DNA from: Lysobacterales bacterium | GTDB taxonomy: Bacteria; Pseudomonadota; Gammaproteobacteria; Xanthomonadales; SZUA-36 | NCBI GenBank assembly: GCA_029935455.1 | Contig: JAOZKI010000009.1 | Span: forward strand, 1 to 40,736 | Length of the DNA stretch: 40,736 nt | Direction of reading: 5' to 3' | Notes under the pieces: model-generated | What the model was told of the DNA's origin: nothing | Databases searched by the model: none | The model's input: the letters and a program-made list of their open reading frames with translations, nothing else | In this document: piece by piece, positions 17,233 to 26,116 of the stretch | Layout: each line of letters starts with the position of its first letter | How positions within the stretch are numbered: position 1 is the stretch's first letter | Made by a program: the position numbers and the translations under genes

Positions 17233-18407
17233 ATGGCTTGCTCACGGTATTTCGCAAAGAGGTCATAGAGAACGTGCGCGACCGGCGCGCGCTGTTCAAC
17301 TCCCTACTGCTGGGACCGATCCTGTTCCCGATTCTGATCATCGGCCTGAGCTACCTAACCCTGTCTGCGCAAGAAGAGAAGAGCAAGGAACAGCTGGAGT
17401 TACCTGTGGTCGGCGCTGAGCACGGGCCCAACCTGGTCGCCCATCTGCGCCAGCAGGGCGTGGCGATCCTGCCCGCACCGGAGGACCCGGAGGAAACCGT
17501 TCGCCGCCAGACCCATCCGGTAGTGCTGCGCATTCCCGCCGCCTATCCGGAGCAGTGGCGCAGCGGCGAACCGGCCGTGATCGAACTGATCGCTGATCCA
17601 TCGCGGCGTGAATCGAATATTCCCATGATGCGGGTCAGCCGCATGGTGAGCGCCTACGGACAGCAAATCGGCTCGGGCCGCCTACAGTTGCGTGGCATCG
17701 CGCCGGCCCTGGCATCGCCCGTGCTGGTCAAGCAGGTCGATTTGTCCACGCCACAGAGCCGCGGCGCACTGGCCATGATTTTCCTGCCTTACTTTCTGAT
17801 GATCACGGCCTTTACCGGCGGCATGCATCTGGCCATTGACAGCACCGCCGGCGAAAAGGAGCGCAAGTCACTGGAGCCACTGCTGCTGAACCCAACGCCC
17901 CGCTGGGCCATCATGACCGGCAAAATGCTGGCCACGGCCGCCTTTGCACTCGCATCACTGCTGCTGACCCTGCTGTCCTTCAAGCTGGCACTGCCCTATA
18001 TGCCCACGGGCGCCCTGGGTTTCGAGCTGGACCTGGGTCTGGTGATGATTGGCAAGCTGCTGCTGGTGGTGGGACCGGTGGCGATTCTGGCAGCGGCGCT
18101 ACTGACGCTGCTGGCCACCTTCGCCAAAGGCTTTCGTGAGGCTCAGTCCTATATGGGCCTGGTGGTGTTCATTCCCATGCTGCCCAGCCTGATTTTTATG
18201 AGCAACCCCATGAAACCGGAATTCTGGATGATGAGCATTCCCATGTTCTCCCAGAACCTGCTCATCAGCGAGTTTCTCCGTGGCGAAAGCGTCCCCAACC
18301 AGTGGCTGCTGGTCAGCTCCGGCGGCACGCTGCTGCTGGGCCTGATCATGGCCGCCTACGCCGCCACCCTGTTCAACCGGCCGCGGGTCGTGTTTGGTAG
18401 CAGCTAG
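17229..18407 (+). CDS. ABC-2 permease, NatB-like
   Basis: A 392-residue membrane protein. One N-terminal helix (about residues 25-45) is followed by a large extracytoplasmic domain (about 46-175), then five or six C-terminal helices from about 180. The conserved GEKERKSLEPLLLNP motif identifies the NatB/ABC-2 group. It pairs with the NatA-like ATPase by a 4-nt overlap. It is the last gene of the operon, and a large hairpin follows it. Confidence 0.9.
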   Translation: MNGLLTVFRKEVIENVRDRRALFNSLLLGPILFPILIIGLSYLTLSAQEEKSKEQLELPVVGAEHGPNLVAHLRQQGVAILPAPEDPEETVRRQTHPVVLRIPAAYPEQWRSGEPAVIELIADPSRRESNIPMMRVSRMVSAYGQQIGSGRLQLRGIAPALASPVLVKQVDLSTPQSRGALAMIFLPYFLMITAFTGGMHLAIDSTAGEKERKSLEPLLLNPTPRWAIMTGKMLATAAFALASLLLTLLSFKLALPYMPTGALGFELDLGLVMIGKLLLVVGPVAILAAALLTLLATFAKGFREAQSYMGLVVFIPMLPSLIFMSNPMKPEFWMMSIPMFSQNLLISEFLRGESVPNQWLLVSSGGTLLLGLIMAAYAATLFNRPRVVFGSS

Positions 18408-18419
18408 CTGCGCGCCGGG

Positions 18420-18468
18420 GGCCCGGTCAGTAACTGCCCGACACGCCTTGCGGGCAGGGGACCGGGCC
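18420..18468 (+). promoter_or_regulatory. Nested two-stem hairpin ahead of queD
   Basis: The outer arms GGCCCGGT (18420-18427) and ACCGGGCC (18461-18468) are perfect complements. Inside, CTGCCCG (18434-18440) pairs with CGGGCAG (18451-18457) around a 10-nt loop. The structure ends 14 bp before the queD ATG, which has no visible Shine-Dalgarno site. There is no T-tract, so it could be a Rho-assisted terminator for natAB, a translation-control element, or both. Confidence 0.6.
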
Positions 18469-18482
18469 TGCACAATGCCGCC

Positions 18483-18851
18483 ATGGAAATATTCCGCAGA
18501 TTTCAGGTCGAAGCCGCCCACTTCCTGCCCCATGTACCACCCGGCCATAAGTGTCGGCGCATGCACGGCCACTCGTTTCTTATCGAAGTGCACGTCAGCG
18601 GCGAACGCGGTGCTGATACGGGCTGGGTGATGGATTTTGCGGATTTGAAAAAGGCCTTTCAGCCGATCTATGACCAGCTGGACCACCACCTGCTGAACGA
18701 AATTGAAGGGCTGGAAAACCCCACCTCGGAAAATCTCGCTGCCTGGATCTGGGAGCGCCTGAAACCGGCCGTACCGGGCCTGAGCCGTGTTGTGGTCCAG
18801 GAGACCTGTAACGCGGGCTGTAGCTACTCTGGCCCAACAGAACCGGCCTAA
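18483..18851 (+). CDS. queD: 6-carboxytetrahydropterin synthase (queuosine/preQ0 pathway)
   Basis: A 122-residue enzyme that turns 7,8-dihydroneopterin triphosphate into 6-carboxy-5,6,7,8-tetrahydropterin, the second step of queuosine synthesis. Zinc ligands are visible as His13 and the HGH pair His28/His30. Cys24 in CRRMHGHS is the catalytic cysteine of the QueD subgroup. [17 protein letters not shown] and PTSENLA are family hallmarks. Length is standard. No other queuosine gene is in the window. A preQ1 riboswitch was looked for upstream and not recognised. Confidence 0.93.
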   Translation: MEIFRRFQVEAAHFLPHVPPGHKCRRMHGHSFLIEVHVSGERGADTGWVMDFADLKKAFQPIYDQLDHHLLNEIEGLENPTSENLAAWIWERLKPAVPGLSRVVVQETCNAGCSYSGPTEPA

Positions 18852-19021
18852 AGCAGCGCTGATGGGGCGCCCTGGGCCCTGTGGCGTAAACACGACAAAC
18901 CGGCACTCTCAAAGACCTGCCAATCCGGCATTTGCGCGCCGCCGGGCACCCGCAAGGCCCGCCAGCACTGGGCTGGGGAATTGACGCCGGTACGGGGCAT
19001 GAAATCGAAACGCAAGAAGCC

Positions 19022-19039
19022 TGTTGCTTATTCGCAACA
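19022..19039. promoter_or_regulatory. Inverted repeat, possible operator
   Basis: TGTTGC-TTATTC-GCAACA is a perfect 6-bp dyad about 37 bp upstream of the candidate -35 of the IPTL-CTERM gene. Its size and place fit a dimeric regulator site. The regulator is unknown. Confidence 0.35.
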
Positions 19040-19075
19040 CAAATTCCTAGGTTATTGTTTTGTAACATAAAGTTG

Positions 19076-19103
19076 TTGAATTCGTGCGAGTTTCTGCTAG
19101 CAT
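19076..19103 (+). promoter_or_regulatory. Candidate promoter of the IPTL-CTERM gene
   Basis: A -35 of TTGAAT (19076-19081), a 16-bp spacer and an extended -10, TGC-TAGCAT (-10 at 19098-19103), 45 bp before the ATG. Confidence 0.45.
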
Positions 19104-19148
19104 TAACTTTCGCTCCCTGACGGTACGAACATCACCCCAATCAGCCCC

Positions 19149-20084
19149 ATGAACGCATCGATCCGAAAACTGCTATTCGGAGCGCTGGTTTGCAGCGCCG
19201 GCTCGGCCGTGGCTGCGCCCGTGGGCTACAGCGTCAATGCGGACGGTGTTCCCGGAGATGCGCTGCATATGATCGAGCTGGACAGCGGTACCAGTGTGGA
19301 ACGGGGCACGGTGCAGTCGGCGCAGGGAACCTTTCTGGATATCGAGGGCATGGCCTTTGACGCCTCAGGCCAGCTATGGGCCGTTGATGATGAGCGGCTG
19401 CGCCTGTTTCCCGTTGGCAGCACGGGCCTGGTATCCCAGGCGGAGGAGCGTCCTCTTACCGGTCTGGGCGCGCTGGCCGGCAACGATTTTGGCATGACTT
19501 TTAGCTGTGACGGGGATCTGTACCTCAGCTCCGTGGCCAATCAGGCTCTGTACCGGGTGGCCATGGACGGTACGGCAACCGAGCTGGGCAGCCTCGGTCA
19601 GCGCATCAGCGCGCTCGCGGCCTACGGCAAGCCCGCACGGCTGTACGGCCTGGGCAACGGCCTGCAGGACGATCAGGGCACGCGGGACAACCGCAGCCTG
19701 TATGAAATTGACACGCAAACCGGCGCCACCAGCCTTATCGGGGAGCTGGGCCCGGCGGCCGCCGATTATTTTGAGGCAGGCCTGGCCTTCGCGAGCGACG
19801 GTACGCTCTGGGCCCTGACGGATCGCCGCACCGCGACGCAGGACCTGGGCAGCCAAGTCCTTCAGCTGGACCCGGCTACCGGCAGCGCTACCCTCATCGC
19901 CACCACCTCGGTGGCAGGCTTTGAAAGCCTGGCCATTGCGCCACCGGCCGGCTGCAGTGACGACACCCCGCCACCAGACAACGACCGCTGGCCACAAATT
20001 CCCACGCTCGATGTTTACGGTCGCCTGGCCGCCATACTGCTACTGCTGATCGTCGGCGGCACGGCCCTGCGCGGCCGCAGCTAA
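19149..20084 (+). CDS. Exported beta-propeller protein with IPTL-CTERM sorting tail
   Basis: 311 residues. A signal peptide ends near AVAA and is followed by propeller-like repeats ([30 protein letters not shown]) with likely disulfide cysteines. The C-terminus has a Pro-rich linker, then IPTLDVYGR, a hydrophobic helix ([11 protein letters not shown]) and basic RGRS. This is the tripartite IPTL-CTERM signal recognised by an exosortase-type enzyme (XrtH in the published naming), so the mature protein is probably processed and surface-anchored or released. The usual IPTLxxWG has Tyr in place of Trp here. The function of the body is unknown. Confidence 0.83.
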   Translation: MNASIRKLLFGALVCSAGSAVAAPVGYSVNADGVPGDALHMIELDSGTSVERGTVQSAQGTFLDIEGMAFDASGQLWAVDDERLRLFPVGSTGLVSQAEERPLTGLGALAGNDFGMTFSCDGDLYLSSVANQALYRVAMDGTATELGSLGQRISALAAYGKPARLYGLGNGLQDDQGTRDNRSLYEIDTQTGATSLIGELGPAAADYFEAGLAFASDGTLWALTDRRTATQDLGSQVLQLDPATGSATLIATTSVAGFESLAIAPPAGCSDDTPPPDNDRWPQIPTLDVYGRLAAILLLLIVGGTALRGRS

Positions 20085-20129
20085 ACGGCCAACCGCGCTT
20101 CCCGCACACCGCCTGCACGCCTTTTGGGC

Positions 20130-20135
20130 TAAAAT
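20130..20135 (+). promoter_or_regulatory. Candidate -10 (TAAAAT) of the tat operon
   Basis: TAAAAT lies 27 bp before the tatA ATG. GGAG at 20151-20154 is the tatA ribosome site. The -35 is not clear. Confidence 0.35.
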
Positions 20136-20161
20136 CGGCACATCTGAAATGGAGTGATGTC

Positions 20162-20413
20162 ATGGTTGGAGGAATCAGTGGCTGGCAGCTTTTGATCCTG
20201 CTGCTTATCGTGGTGCTGGTATTCGGCACCAAGCGCCTGCGCAATATCGGCAGCGACCTGGGCGGCGCCGTAAAAGGCTTCCGCAAAGGTATGGAAGAGG
20301 AAGGCAAGGATTCGCCGGAACAGCTGGCTGCCGACCCCGAGGCCCGAAGCACGGCAGCGGACCCGACTCAGGACAACGAACCCGCCCGGCGCCCGCCCGG
20401 CTCGGACGTTTGA
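20162..20413 (+). CDS. tatA: Twin-arginine translocase subunit TatA
   Basis: An 83-residue pore-forming Tat subunit. A short N-terminal helix ([15 protein letters not shown]) is followed by the hinge [24 protein letters not shown], an amphipathic helix, then a disordered acidic tail. First gene of tatABC, 12 bp before tatB. A GGAG site fixes the start. Confidence 0.95.
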   Translation: MVGGISGWQLLILLLIVVLVFGTKRLRNIGSDLGGAVKGFRKGMEEEGKDSPEQLAADPEARSTAADPTQDNEPARRPPGSDV

Positions 20414-20425
20414 CCGCAGCAGACC

Positions 20426-20788
20426 ATGTTCGACATCGGTTTTGCCGAAGTATTCCTGCTGTCCATCATCGGGCTGCTGGTGCTGGGCCCGGAGCGGCTG
20501 CCCGGCGTTGCCAGGACTCTGGGCGGCTTTGTACGCAAGGCGCGACTCAGCTGGTATAACCTCAAACGCACGGTAGAGGCGGAACTGGCCGAAGCGGAGG
20601 CCGCCAACACGCTGCGGGATGCAAAGCGCGAGTTTGAATCAGCGCAGCAGGAAATGAACCAGCTGGGCCAGGCGCTGCAGCAGCCCCTGGATGGCCCAGC
20701 AAAAACGTCGGCGGGCGACAGCGAAGGCCCCGATGGGGACGCCGGCACCGAGCCCTCGGAGCCTCAGGACTCACCCCAATCCTCATGA
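20426..20788 (+). CDS. tatB: Twin-arginine translocase subunit TatB
   Basis: A 120-residue Tat receptor subunit that forms the substrate-binding complex with TatC. MFDIGFAEVFLLSIIGLLVLGPERLP is the canonical TatB start with the Glu in the helix. A long amphipathic and coiled-coil region and a Ser/Asp/Glu-rich tail follow. Its stop overlaps tatC by 4 nt. Confidence 0.95.
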   Translation: MFDIGFAEVFLLSIIGLLVLGPERLPGVARTLGGFVRKARLSWYNLKRTVEAELAEAEAANTLRDAKREFESAQQEMNQLGQALQQPLDGPAKTSAGDSEGPDGDAGTEPSEPQDSPQSS

Positions 20789-21564
20789 GCGAACACCCGG
20801 AAACCGATAAGGAACAGACCTTCCTGGAGCACCTGGTCGAACTGCGGGGCCGGCTACTCAAGGCCTGTGGCGCGGTCGCTCTGGTACTGCTGGTGCTGCT
20901 GCCATTTTCCCGGCGGCTCTATGAAACGCTGGCTGGCCCGCTGCTGGCGCAGATGCCAGAAGGCAGCAGCATGATTGCCATCGACGTGGCCTCCCCCTTT
21001 CTGGCGCCCTTTAAGCTGACCCTGCTATTGGCACTGGTCATTGCCATCCCGGTGGTCATGTACCAGCTATGGGCCTTCGTGGCACCGGCCCTGTTCAAAC
21101 ATGAAAAGCGTCTGGCCAGACCGCTGCTGGTCTCTTCCGTGCTGCTCTTTTACCTCGGCTGCGCTTTTGCTTTCTACGTGGTCTTCCCGCTGGTCTTCGG
21201 CTTTATGAACAAGGTCGCACCAGAAGGCGTAGCGGTGATGACCGATATCAATCGCTACCTGGATTTCGTGATCGCCCTGTTTTTAGCCTTTGGCCTGGCC
21301 TTTGAGGTGCCCATTGCCACCATCATTCTGGTCGCCACCGGCATCACCAGCACCGCGCAGCTCGCCAGCGCCCGGGCCTATGTGGTGGTGGGCGCCTTTG
21401 CCATCGGCATGCTGCTCACGCCCCCGGACGTGATTTCTCAGACCCTGCTGGCCATTCCCATGTGGATTCTGTTTGAAGTCGGCATCATCATGTGCCGCTT
21501 TCTGCTGCCGGAGAAAGAGGCCGCCGAGGAGACCAAGCCCGAGGAGCCTCAGGCTTCGAACTGA
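20785..21564 (+). CDS. tatC: Twin-arginine translocase subunit TatC
   Basis: A 259-residue, six-helix membrane protein that recognises the twin-arginine signal. Hallmarks are FLEHLVELRGRLLK at the N-terminus, LYETLAGPL, and PPDVISQTLLAIPMWILFE near the end. An acidic tail follows the last helix. The last 16 nt overlap the end of the convergent membrane protein gene. Confidence 0.96.
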   Translation: MSEHPETDKEQTFLEHLVELRGRLLKACGAVALVLLVLLPFSRRLYETLAGPLLAQMPEGSSMIAIDVASPFLAPFKLTLLLALVIAIPVVMYQLWAFVAPALFKHEKRLARPLLVSSVLLFYLGCAFAFYVVFPLVFGFMNKVAPEGVAVMTDINRYLDFVIALFLAFGLAFEVPIATIILVATGITSTAQLASARAYVVVGAFAIGMLLTPPDVISQTLLAIPMWILFEVGIIMCRFLLPEKEAAEETKPEEPQASN

Positions 21565-22394
21565 TCGTCTTGCCGCGGCGGCTCTTGGTCCGGGGCGGCC
21601 GGCGGCGCGGCGCGGCCCGTCTCAATACCGAAGCTGGAGCGATAGGCCACATACTGGGCCGCAAAACCCAGCACCTGATAGAGCACCACCACCGCCAACA
21701 GCAGGGTCGTAAGTACCAGGGACGGCTCCTTGCTGCCCAACTGCGCGGCCACCACGGTGCCGGACAGCAGGGCCACGGGCACAGCCAGGAGCCCCAGTAG
21801 CAAACCGAGCACGGTCAAGGCGCGCCACTGGCGCATACCCATGAGCACCCCGTCCCACAGTGATGCCGGCAATGAGCGGCGCGCAAACCAGATACGGGGA
21901 ATGGCAAAAAAGCCCAGCACCAGGGTGGAGCCCAGCCCCAACAGCATGCCCCACAACACCTGTTGCATCAGCAACGGGCTCAGCTCCAGCACGGCATTTT
22001 GATCACCGGACTGAATGCGACCCAGCAGCTCCGGATCCACCTTGGCCAGCTCGGGTGCCACAAAGAACCCCATGGCCAGCAGCATGAGCAGTAGCCCCAG
22101 GGCACCAAACCAAAACAGGGACAGCAACGCCCCCGAGCCCTGAAAGGCTGCAAACAGGGTCATAAGGGATGGGCGCTGATCCTCGGCGGCCCGATGCATG
22201 GCCTCCAGCATGCCAGCGTTCAGCGCCGGCGCGGCCAGCAGGAACAGCAGCGCAAGAATGCCCAGCTGGGACGCACCACCAAGCAGCTGTAGCAACAGGC
22301 CCAGCAGGAGCAGACGGGCCGCCTGGCTGCGAAACAGACTGATGGACGTACTCAGCCAGGCCACGCCGCTGGCGAATGGGGCACCCTTACTCAT
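21549..22394 (-). CDS. BPSS1780-like integral membrane protein
   Basis: A 281-residue protein with about six hydrophobic helices and a Pro/Gln/Asp-rich C-terminal tail. Features such as LLFLLAAPALNAGMLEAMHRA and WDGVLMGMRQWRA fit the BPSS1780/DUF2189-type membrane proteins, whose function is not known. It is convergent with tatC and shares 16 nt with it. It is a single gene facing away from the rhomboid gene. Confidence 0.75.
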   Translation of the reverse strand: MSKGAPFASGVAWLSTSISLFRSQAARLLLLGLLLQLLGGASQLGILALLFLLAAPALNAGMLEAMHRAAEDQRPSLMTLFAAFQGSGALLSLFWFGALGLLLMLLAMGFFVAPELAKVDPELLGRIQSGDQNAVLELSPLLMQQVLWGMLLGLGSTLVLGFFAIPRIWFARRSLPASLWDGVLMGMRQWRALTVLGLLLGLLAVPVALLSGTVVAAQLGSKEPSLVLTTLLLAVVVLYQVLGFAAQYVAYRSSFGIETGRAAPPAAPDQEPPRQDDQFEA

Positions 22395-22540
22395 GGGCAG
22401 CTCCGGCCGACAAGCCGTGCAGATCGTGAGCGAGCAAGACGGGCGTTGAATGGCGCATGGGCAGCGTTTCTCATCGGCGGTTCGGAAGCACTTCTATTGT
22501 AAACTAAGCGTCCCCCAGCCGACCGCCCCCGAGCCGATTC

Positions 22541-23146
22541 ATGAATCGACCCCTGAACCCGAGCCTGACCAACCCGCCGGTCGCGCTGATAATCATCGGC
22601 CTGTGCGTCATCATCTTCCTGCTCCAGGGTGGACTGCCGGCCTCCCTGGCCCTGTGGCCTCTGGAGAGCGGGCGTTTTCAGCCCTGGCAGCTGATCAGCT
22701 ATGGCTTTTTGCATGGCAGCTTTAACCATATCTTCTTCAATCTGTTTGCCGTGTGGATGTTCGGGCTGCAAATCGAACGGGTCTGGGGCAGCCAACGCTT
22801 TTTGCTGTACTACGTGGTGTGCCTGCTGGGTGCCGCCTTGACCCAGCTGTTAGTGCAACAGCTCAACGGCGGCATGTACCCGACCATTGGCGCTTCCGGC
22901 GCGGTCTTTGGCCTGCTGCTGGCGTTCGGGGTGATGTTTCCCAACAACCGGATTTTTCTGATTTTTCTGCCGGTGCCGATCAAGGCGAAATGGTTTGTGC
23001 TCATCTATGCGGCCGTGGAGCTGCTGTTTGGGGTCACGGATACCATGCCGCAGGTGGCCCACTTCGCGCACCTGGGCGGGCTCATCGGTGGTGCGGCGCT
23101 GCTCTGGTACTGGGGCTGGCGCCCCAGCATGACCTGGAAGCGTTAG
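22541..23146 (+). CDS. Rhomboid-family intramembrane serine protease
   Basis: A 201-residue, six-helix protease that cuts transmembrane helices. HGSFNHIFFNLFAVWMFG (helix 2), GASGAVFGLLLAFG with catalytic Ser, and AHLGGLIGG with catalytic His are all present. Its substrate is unknown. The 146-bp upstream gap is shared with the divergent membrane protein gene. Confidence 0.93.
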   Translation: MNRPLNPSLTNPPVALIIIGLCVIIFLLQGGLPASLALWPLESGRFQPWQLISYGFLHGSFNHIFFNLFAVWMFGLQIERVWGSQRFLLYYVVCLLGAALTQLLVQQLNGGMYPTIGASGAVFGLLLAFGVMFPNNRIFLIFLPVPIKAKWFVLIYAAVELLFGVTDTMPQVAHFAHLGGLIGGAALLWYWGWRPSMTWKR

Positions 23147-23150
23147 CGCT

Positions 23151-23963
23151 TCAGAAGCCGCAGGCCTCCTGGCGCAGGGCCAGCGCCTCTGGCATCCATT
23201 GCTCGAACTGCCGCACGCGCGTCTTAGAACTGGGATGGGTGGACTGCCACTGGGGTGGCGCAGCGCCACCATGACTGTCCATGCGACGCCAAAGCGCCGG
23301 CGCCTCCTGAGGGTCAAAACAGGCTTCAGCCAACAGCACCAGGCCCATGTAATCAGCCTCTGACTCGTGGTCGCGGGAGAAGGGCAATAGCAGGCCGTAC
23401 TGGGCGCCCACACCCAGGGCACCCATGATCATCTGCTGCTGGCCGCGATCCATATCACTGACCGCCACGCCGGTGGCCATGACACCCAGGCTGGTGAGCT
23501 TCTGCATGGCCATGCGCTCGGCACCATGACGGGCCAGCGCATGGGAAATCTCATGCCCCATGATCACCGCCAATCCATCCTCATTTTCCGCAATGGGCAA
23601 AATGCCCGTGTACACGGCCACCTTGCCCCCGGGCAGGGCGAAGGCGTTGGCCTGGGATGATTCAATTACATTGAATTCCCACTCAAAGCCCGGGTCAATA
23701 TCCGCGGCCGCGGCGGCGATGCGTCGACCAATGGCGCGCACCTGCTGCACTGAGGGGTGGCTGTCCGGCAGGATGCGCTCCTGGGACAGCAACTGGCGGT
23801 AGGACTGGATGCCCAGCGCCATCTCCTGCTTCGTGTCCATGCTGACCACCTGCGAGCGGCCGGTAATGGGCACCGTTTCCTGGTTCGAGAACCAGAACCA
23901 GGCGGCATAGGCGCCAAAGAGCAGCAGGGGAAAGATCGACAGTTTGCCAGCGCGTCGGGCCAT
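23151..23963 (-). CDS. M48-family metalloprotease
   Basis: A 270-residue membrane-anchored zinc protease: an N-terminal helix (LSIFPLLLFGAYAAWFWF), a periplasmic domain with NAFALPGGKVAVYTGIL, the zinc motif HEISH in GHEISHALARHGAER, and the third ligand Glu in HESEADYMG. It resembles LoiP/BepA-type quality-control proteases without their TPR part. The ORF track begins at a TTG (23990), but the ATG at 23963 has an AGGAG site 6 bp upstream. It ends 4 bp from the convergent rhomboid gene. Confidence 0.92.
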   Translation of the reverse strand: MARRAGKLSIFPLLLFGAYAAWFWFSNQETVPITGRSQVVSMDTKQEMALGIQSYRQLLSQERILPDSHPSVQQVRAIGRRIAAAAADIDPGFEWEFNVIESSQANAFALPGGKVAVYTGILPIAENEDGLAVIMGHEISHALARHGAERMAMQKLTSLGVMATGVAVSDMDRGQQQMIMGALGVGAQYGLLLPFSRDHESEADYMGLVLLAEACFDPQEAPALWRRMDSHGGAAPPQWQSTHPSSKTRVRQFEQWMPEALALRQEACGF

Positions 23964-24069
23964 GGGCAGCTCCTGTATTGAACCCCTCAATCATAGCCCA
24001 GAGAAGCACGCCATGCGGCACCGGGCGCACCGGCCCCGAGGCGCCAACCGGCGCCGCCGCAGACCGGGC

Positions 24070-24097
24070 TTGTGGTAACGGTGAGCACGGTTAGAAT
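24070..24097 (+). promoter_or_regulatory. Candidate acs promoter
   Basis: TTGTGG, a 16-bp spacer and TAGAAT precede the ATG at 24138 by about 40 bp. The ORF-track start at 24072 falls inside it. GGCGCC-AACC-GGCGCC (24040-24055) lies just upstream as a possible hairpin or operator. Confidence 0.4.
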
Positions 24098-24137
24098 GGA
24101 GCACTTCAAAAAAATCAGCACAGGAGCAGTAGCGCTC

Positions 24138-26084
24138 ATGGAACAGAGGGTGTATCCCGTATCAGAGGCCGCCAAGGCCCGCACGCGGACCAGCAAGGCA
24201 CAGTACGAGGCGCTCACGGCAGCCGCCCAGGCAGACAACGCAGCCTTCTGGGCCGAACAGGCCCAGCGCATTGACTGGATGCAGCCCTTTAGCCAGGTCA
24301 AAGACGTGCACTGGTCCCGCGATGACGTGCGCATACGCTGGTTTGAAGATGGCACCCTGAATGTATGCTACAACTGCGTGGACCGCCATCTGGCCAGTCG
24401 CGGTGACCAAACGGCCATCATCTGGGAAGGGGACGACCCGACCCGCGATGCGCATGTGTCCTACCGCGAGCTGCATGAACGCGTCTGCCGCATGGCCAAC
24501 GTGCTGAAACAACTCGGTGTCAGCAAAGGCGACCGCGTTACCCTGTACATGCCCATGATCGTTGATGCGGCCGTGGCCATGCTGGCCTGCGCCCGCATCG
24601 GCGCCATTCACTCGGTGGTCTTTGGTGGCTTTTCCCCGGAAGCCCTGGCAGGCCGCATTCTGGATTGCGCATCCAGCGTGGTCATTACCGCCGACGAAGG
24701 CGTGCGCGGTGGTCGCGGCGTACCGCTGAAAGCCAACGTAGATGCGGCCGCGGAGCGGCCCGGCGTCAGCGAGGTGCTGCAGCGGGTGCTGGTGGTGCGC
24801 AATACGGGCGCCGCCACGGCCTGGAACCAGGCGCGTGATGTCTGGCTGCATGAAGCCGAAGCCACGGTCAGTACCGAATGTCCCTGCGAAGAAATGCAGG
24901 CCGAGGATCCACTATTCATCCTTTACACCTCCGGCTCGACAGGCAAACCGAAAGGGGTGCTGCACACCACCGGCGGCTATCTGGTCTATGCCAGCTACAC
25001 CCATGAAATGGTCTTCGACTATCAGCCGGGCGATATTTACTGGTGTACGGCCGACGTCGGCTGGGTAACGGGTCACAGCTATATCGTCTATGGCCCGCTG
25101 GCCAATGGCGCGGTCACACTCATGTTCGAAGGGGTGCCCAACTATCCGGACGCCAGCCGTTTCTGGCAGGTGGTGGACAAGCATCAGGTCAATATCTGCT
25201 ACACAGCCCCGACTGCCATTCGGGCGCTCATGCGTGAGGGCGAAGGGCCGGTCAAGGCCACTTCCCGGGCGTCCCTGCGCCTGCTCGGCTCCGTGGGCGA
25301 ACCCATCAACCCGGAGGCCTGGGAGTGGTATTACCATGTGGTGGGTGACGGGCGCTGTCCCATCGTGGATACCTGGTGGCAAACAGAAACCGGCGGCATC
25401 CTGATCTCCCCCCTGCCCGGCGCCACGGACCTCAAACCCGGTTCAGCCAGCACACCGCTGCCAGGCATTCAGCCCGCGCTGGTGGACCAGGATGGCACGC
25501 AGTTGGAAGGCGCCGCCGAAGGCTATCTGGTCATGACCGACAGCTGGCCCGGACAGATGCGTTCCGTCTATGGCGACCACCAACGCTTTATCGACACCTA
25601 CTTTTCCCAGTACGAGGGGCTGTACTTTACCGGCGATGGTTGTCGTCGTGATGAGGATGGCTATTACTGGATCACCGGACGGGTCGATGACGTGCTCAAC
25701 ATCTCCGGTCACCGCATGGGCACCGCCGAGGTGGAAAGCGCCCTGGTGGCGCATGATGCGGTCGCGGAAGCGGCCGTGGTCGGCTATCCACACGACATCA
25801 AGGGTCAGGGCATCTATGTTTATGTCACCCTGAATGCAGGGGAGGTGCCCAGCGAGGCTTTGCGCACCGCCCTGCGCGACTGGGTGCGCAAGGAGATCGG
25901 CCCCATCGCCACACCGGATCATATTCAGTGGGCGCCCGGCCTACCGAAAACCCGCTCGGGAAAAATCATGCGCCGTATCCTGCGCAAGATCGCGGAGAAC
26001 GACTACAGCAACCTGGGGGATACTTCTACGCTGGCCGAACCGGAAGTGGTTGCGCAGCTGATCGACAATCGCATGAACCGCTAA
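24138..26084 (+). CDS. acs: Acetyl-CoA synthetase
   Basis: 648 residues that activate acetate to acetyl-CoA through acetyl-AMP. Motifs match E. coli Acs nearly throughout: [11 protein letters not shown] (ATP loop), [41 protein letters not shown] and [11 protein letters not shown] (the lysine normally regulated by acetylation). The ATG at 24138 is chosen because AGGAGC lies about 10 bp upstream and the sequence then aligns with Acs. The longer GTG start would begin inside the promoter. It is convergent with the SLOG gene and closed by a hairpin. Confidence 0.96.
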   Translation: MEQRVYPVSEAAKARTRTSKAQYEALTAAAQADNAAFWAEQAQRIDWMQPFSQVKDVHWSRDDVRIRWFEDGTLNVCYNCVDRHLASRGDQTAIIWEGDDPTRDAHVSYRELHERVCRMANVLKQLGVSKGDRVTLYMPMIVDAAVAMLACARIGAIHSVVFGGFSPEALAGRILDCASSVVITADEGVRGGRGVPLKANVDAAAERPGVSEVLQRVLVVRNTGAATAWNQARDVWLHEAEATVSTECPCEEMQAEDPLFILYTSGSTGKPKGVLHTTGGYLVYASYTHEMVFDYQPGDIYWCTADVGWVTGHSYIVYGPLANGAVTLMFEGVPNYPDASRFWQVVDKHQVNICYTAPTAIRALMREGEGPVKATSRASLRLLGSVGEPINPEAWEWYYHVVGDGRCPIVDTWWQTETGGILISPLPGATDLKPGSASTPLPGIQPALVDQDGTQLEGAAEGYLVMTDSWPGQMRSVYGDHQRFIDTYFSQYEGLYFTGDGCRRDEDGYYWITGRVDDVLNISGHRMGTAEVESALVAHDAVAEAAVVGYPHDIKGQGIYVYVTLNAGEVPSEALRTALRDWVRKEIGPIATPDHIQWAPGLPKTRSGKIMRRILRKIAENDYSNLGDTSTLAEPEVVAQLIDNRMNR

Positions 26085-26088
26085 CCGC

Positions 26089-26109
26089 GCTGGGCGCTTC
26101 GCGCCCGGC
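26089..26109. terminator. Hairpin between acs and the SLOG-SLATT gene
   Basis: GCTGGGCGC-TTC-GCGCCCGGC forms a strong stem in the 32-bp gap between convergent genes. It has no T-tract on either strand, so terminator action is uncertain. Confidence 0.5.
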
Positions 26110-26116
26110 ACAGGTG

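Larger units (their letters stand above)
18852..19148 (+). other. Intergenic region, AT-rich in its second half
   Basis: 297 bp without a credible gene. The first 150 bp are GC-rich like the surroundings. From about 19015 the composition turns AT-rich and holds an inverted repeat and a promoter-like pair (listed separately) leading into the IPTL-CTERM gene. Confidence 0.6.

Noticed and set aside
18408-18482. preQ1 riboswitch before queD
   Set aside because: The nested GC stems do not show the short H-type pseudoknot or A-rich tail expected of preQ1 classes I know. Listed only as an unclassified hairpin.
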